Shown: in pieces, positions 45,544 to 47,336 of the stretch
How positions within the stretch are numbered: position 1 is the stretch's first letter
Layout: each line of letters starts with the position of its first letter
Assembly (NCBI GenBank): GCA_025456225.1
Contig: JALOLB010000002.1
Location: forward strand, 1-47,336
Reading direction: 5' to 3'
DNA from: Thermoanaerobaculaceae bacterium
GTDB lineage: Bacteria; Acidobacteriota; Thermoanaerobaculia; Thermoanaerobaculales; Thermoanaerobaculaceae
Length of the DNA stretch: 47,336 bases
The notes under the pieces: generated by a model
Database searches by the model: none
What the model saw: the letters and a program-made list of their open reading frames with translations, nothing else
What the model was told of the DNA's origin: nothing
Position numbers and translations under genes: made by a program

Positions 45544-47235
45544 ATGGAGGCGCACCTGAAGGACTGCTTCGCCACCCGACTCGGGTCCCAGGCGGCCCGA
45601 GTTCGTCTTCTCGTGCTGACGGTCGTGCTGCTCGCCGCCGCGCGAGGGGCCTCGGCCCATGCCCGCTCCGAGGTCGCGGTGCCAGTGCGGGACGGCCGGG
45701 CCCTGGCGGTCGACGTCTACCTGCCGGCGACGACCGGCCGGTGGCCCGCGGTCCTCATCCAGACGCCGTACGACAGGCGGCGGTTCGTCCCGATCCTGAT
45801 CGCAGCGCCGACGGACGCGTTGCTCGGCAACCCCGACTACGCCTTCGTGGTCGCCGACTGGCGCGGGTTCTATGGCTCGGCCGGGGCGTCGGCGCCGGGC
45901 TACGACCGCGGTCTCGACGGCTACGACCTCGTGGAGTGGGCGGCAGCGCAGCCGTGGTGCACCAGCGATGTGGGCACGTGGGGCGGGTCCGCCCTGGCGG
46001 TGATCCAGTTCCGGACCGCCTCCAAGCGCCCGCCGCACCTGCGGGCCGCAGTCCCGCAGGTCGGGCACATGGCGGAGAGCTACGGGGGCTACTACCCGGG
46101 CGGGGTCTGGCAGCGCAACAAGAACACCTTCGTCTCGGGGCACTTCGGGCTCGTGGGCGTCGAGGACCACCCGCTGGAGGACGGCTTCTGGGCGCTCGTC
46201 GACGCCGCGGCGATCCAGCCGGAGAGCATCGACGTGCCGATGCTCCACATCTCGGGGTGGTACGACCACGAGACCGCGATCTCCCTGGCGGGGGCGGAGG
46301 CGATCCGCGCCGGCGGGGGACCGAATGCCCGCGATCGGCAGTGGGTGCTGGTCGGGCCGTGGACGCACGGCGGGATCGGGGAGCTGCAGCAGGGCCAGGT
46401 CACCTATCCCGCGGCGGCGGGCGAGGCGGCGCGCCAGGCCGCGGCGTTCTTCGACCACTACCTGCGGGGGATCGCCATCGGCTGGGTGGAACGGCCGCCG
46501 TTCCGCACCGTCTCCATCAACGACGACGCCTGGCGGGACGCCGAAACGTGGCCACCGCCGGCTGCCCGGACGCGGCGGCTGTACCTCGCGCCGAACGCGG
46601 CACTGGCCGACGCGCCGGCTCCAGGTGCGACTCCGCTGGCCTATCTCTCCGACCCGACCAACCCCGTGCCGACGCTGTTCGGTGCCATCCTCACCGAAGG
46701 CTGGGGAACCAAGGGGCCGGGCGACCTGCGCTCCGTGGAGGCGCGGTCCGACGTGCTGACGTTCACCACGCCGCCGCTGGCGCGCCCGCTGCACCTCGAG
46801 GGGACGCCGGTGGCAGGGATCCACATCGAGTGCAGCGCCGTGGACACCGATGTCGCGGTGCGACTCACCCAGGTCTACCCGGACGGCCGCTCGCTGCTGC
46901 TCGTGGACGGCATCCGGCGCGCATCCCTGAGGGTGTCCTTCTCGACCCGTCAGCTCCTGGCACCCGCGACGGCGGTGCTGGTGCCCGTGGAGCTGCCGCC
47001 CGTGGCGGTCACGATCCCCGCCGGTCACCGCCTCCGCGTGCTCGTGGCGTCCTCGAACTACGACCGCTTCGACGTCAACATGCAGGACGGCTCGTCGCTG
47101 TCCGACGCGCCCGGCGCCCACCCGGTGACCGCCGAGATCCGCGTCCTCCTCGACCCGGCCAGCCCGTCCTGGATCGACATCCCCGTGGTCAACGGAAGCC
47201 AGCCGAGGCGGCACCTCCAGCGCTCCGACCGTTGA
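45544..47235 (+). CDS. CocE/NonD-type hydrolase (X-Pro dipeptidyl-peptidase S15 family)
   Basis: VAVPVRDGRALAVDVYLPATTGRWPAVLIQTPYDR, VVADWRGFYGSAG, GYDLVEWAAAQPWCTSDVGTWGGSALAVIQF, ISGWYDHE, GPWTHGG. Confidence 0.93.
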   Translation: MEAHLKDCFATRLGSQAARVRLLVLTVVLLAAARGASAHARSEVAVPVRDGRALAVDVYLPATTGRWPAVLIQTPYDRRRFVPILIAAPTDALLGNPDYAFVVADWRGFYGSAGASAPGYDRGLDGYDLVEWAAAQPWCTSDVGTWGGSALAVIQFRTASKRPPHLRAAVPQVGHMAESYGGYYPGGVWQRNKNTFVSGHFGLVGVEDHPLEDGFWALVDAAAIQPESIDVPMLHISGWYDHETAISLAGAEAIRAGGGPNARDRQWVLVGPWTHGGIGELQQGQVTYPAAAGEAARQAAAFFDHYLRGIAIGWVERPPFRTVSINDDAWRDAETWPPPAARTRRLYLAPNAALADAPAPGATPLAYLSDPTNPVPTLFGAILTEGWGTKGPGDLRSVEARSDVLTFTTPPLARPLHLEGTPVAGIHIECSAVDTDVAVRLTQVYPDGRSLLLVDGIRRASLRVSFSTRQLLAPATAVLVPVELPPVAVTIPAGHRLRVLVASSNYDRFDVNMQDGSSLSDAPGAHPVTAEIRVLLDPASPSWIDIPVVNGSQPRRHLQRSDR

Positions 47236-47336
47236 TTCCGAGTGGCGCCACCGGCGGGAGCCCATGAGGGCGACGAGGACGGGGTCGAGGAGAAGCCGTC
47301 CACGACCACGACCACGTCCACGACGACGTCCACGTC

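Noticed and set aside
45424-47265. 613-aa minus-strand ORF
   Set aside because: Antisense to a clear CocE/NonD hydrolase with intact motifs

Overview
GC-rich bacterial window with no rRNA, tRNA or CRISPR seen. The likely source is an uncultured Deltaproteobacteria/Rokubacteria-like lineage (inference only). About 35 credible CDSs fall in several compact blocks: (i) partial amidohydrolase and DcaP-like porin; (ii) split ThrE-type exporter, REC-only protein, NarL-type regulator and an ABC-substrate-binding-domain sensor kinase, then an L-serine dehydratase; (iii) a long minus-strand envelope/sulfur block (about 9.5-19.8 kb) with DUF2092, DUF202, a CoA-disulfide-reductase-rhodanese fusion, arylsulfatase, glycine-zipper protein, outer-membrane proteins and an ABM-domain protein; (iv) DUF4136 lipoprotein and a large GAF/PAS sigma54-type activator; (v) tandem translationally coupled M14 carboxypeptidases, the second apparently lacking its catalytic residues; (vi) PDZ-TM-GAF-GGDEF diguanylate cyclase and ADOP-type permease; (vii) NikR with a clear palindromic operator and an ECF nickel transporter (NikMN-CbiQ-CbiO); (viii) OYE reductase, hybrid PAS/GAF histidine kinase, HAD hydrolase, paired novel membrane paralogs and alpha/beta hydrolases. 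The most interesting signal outside the genes is a pair of roughly 110-bp elements at 19903-20012 and 20859-20968. They align without gaps at a constant 956-bp offset. Each has the same 16-bp palindrome (TGACGA-GATG-TCGTCA) exactly 72 bp from a second conserved core, upstream of two minus-strand envelope genes next to the sigma54-type activator. Other candidates are a predicted M14 pseudoenzyme pair, a REPIN-like inverted repeat and two overlooked small ORFs.
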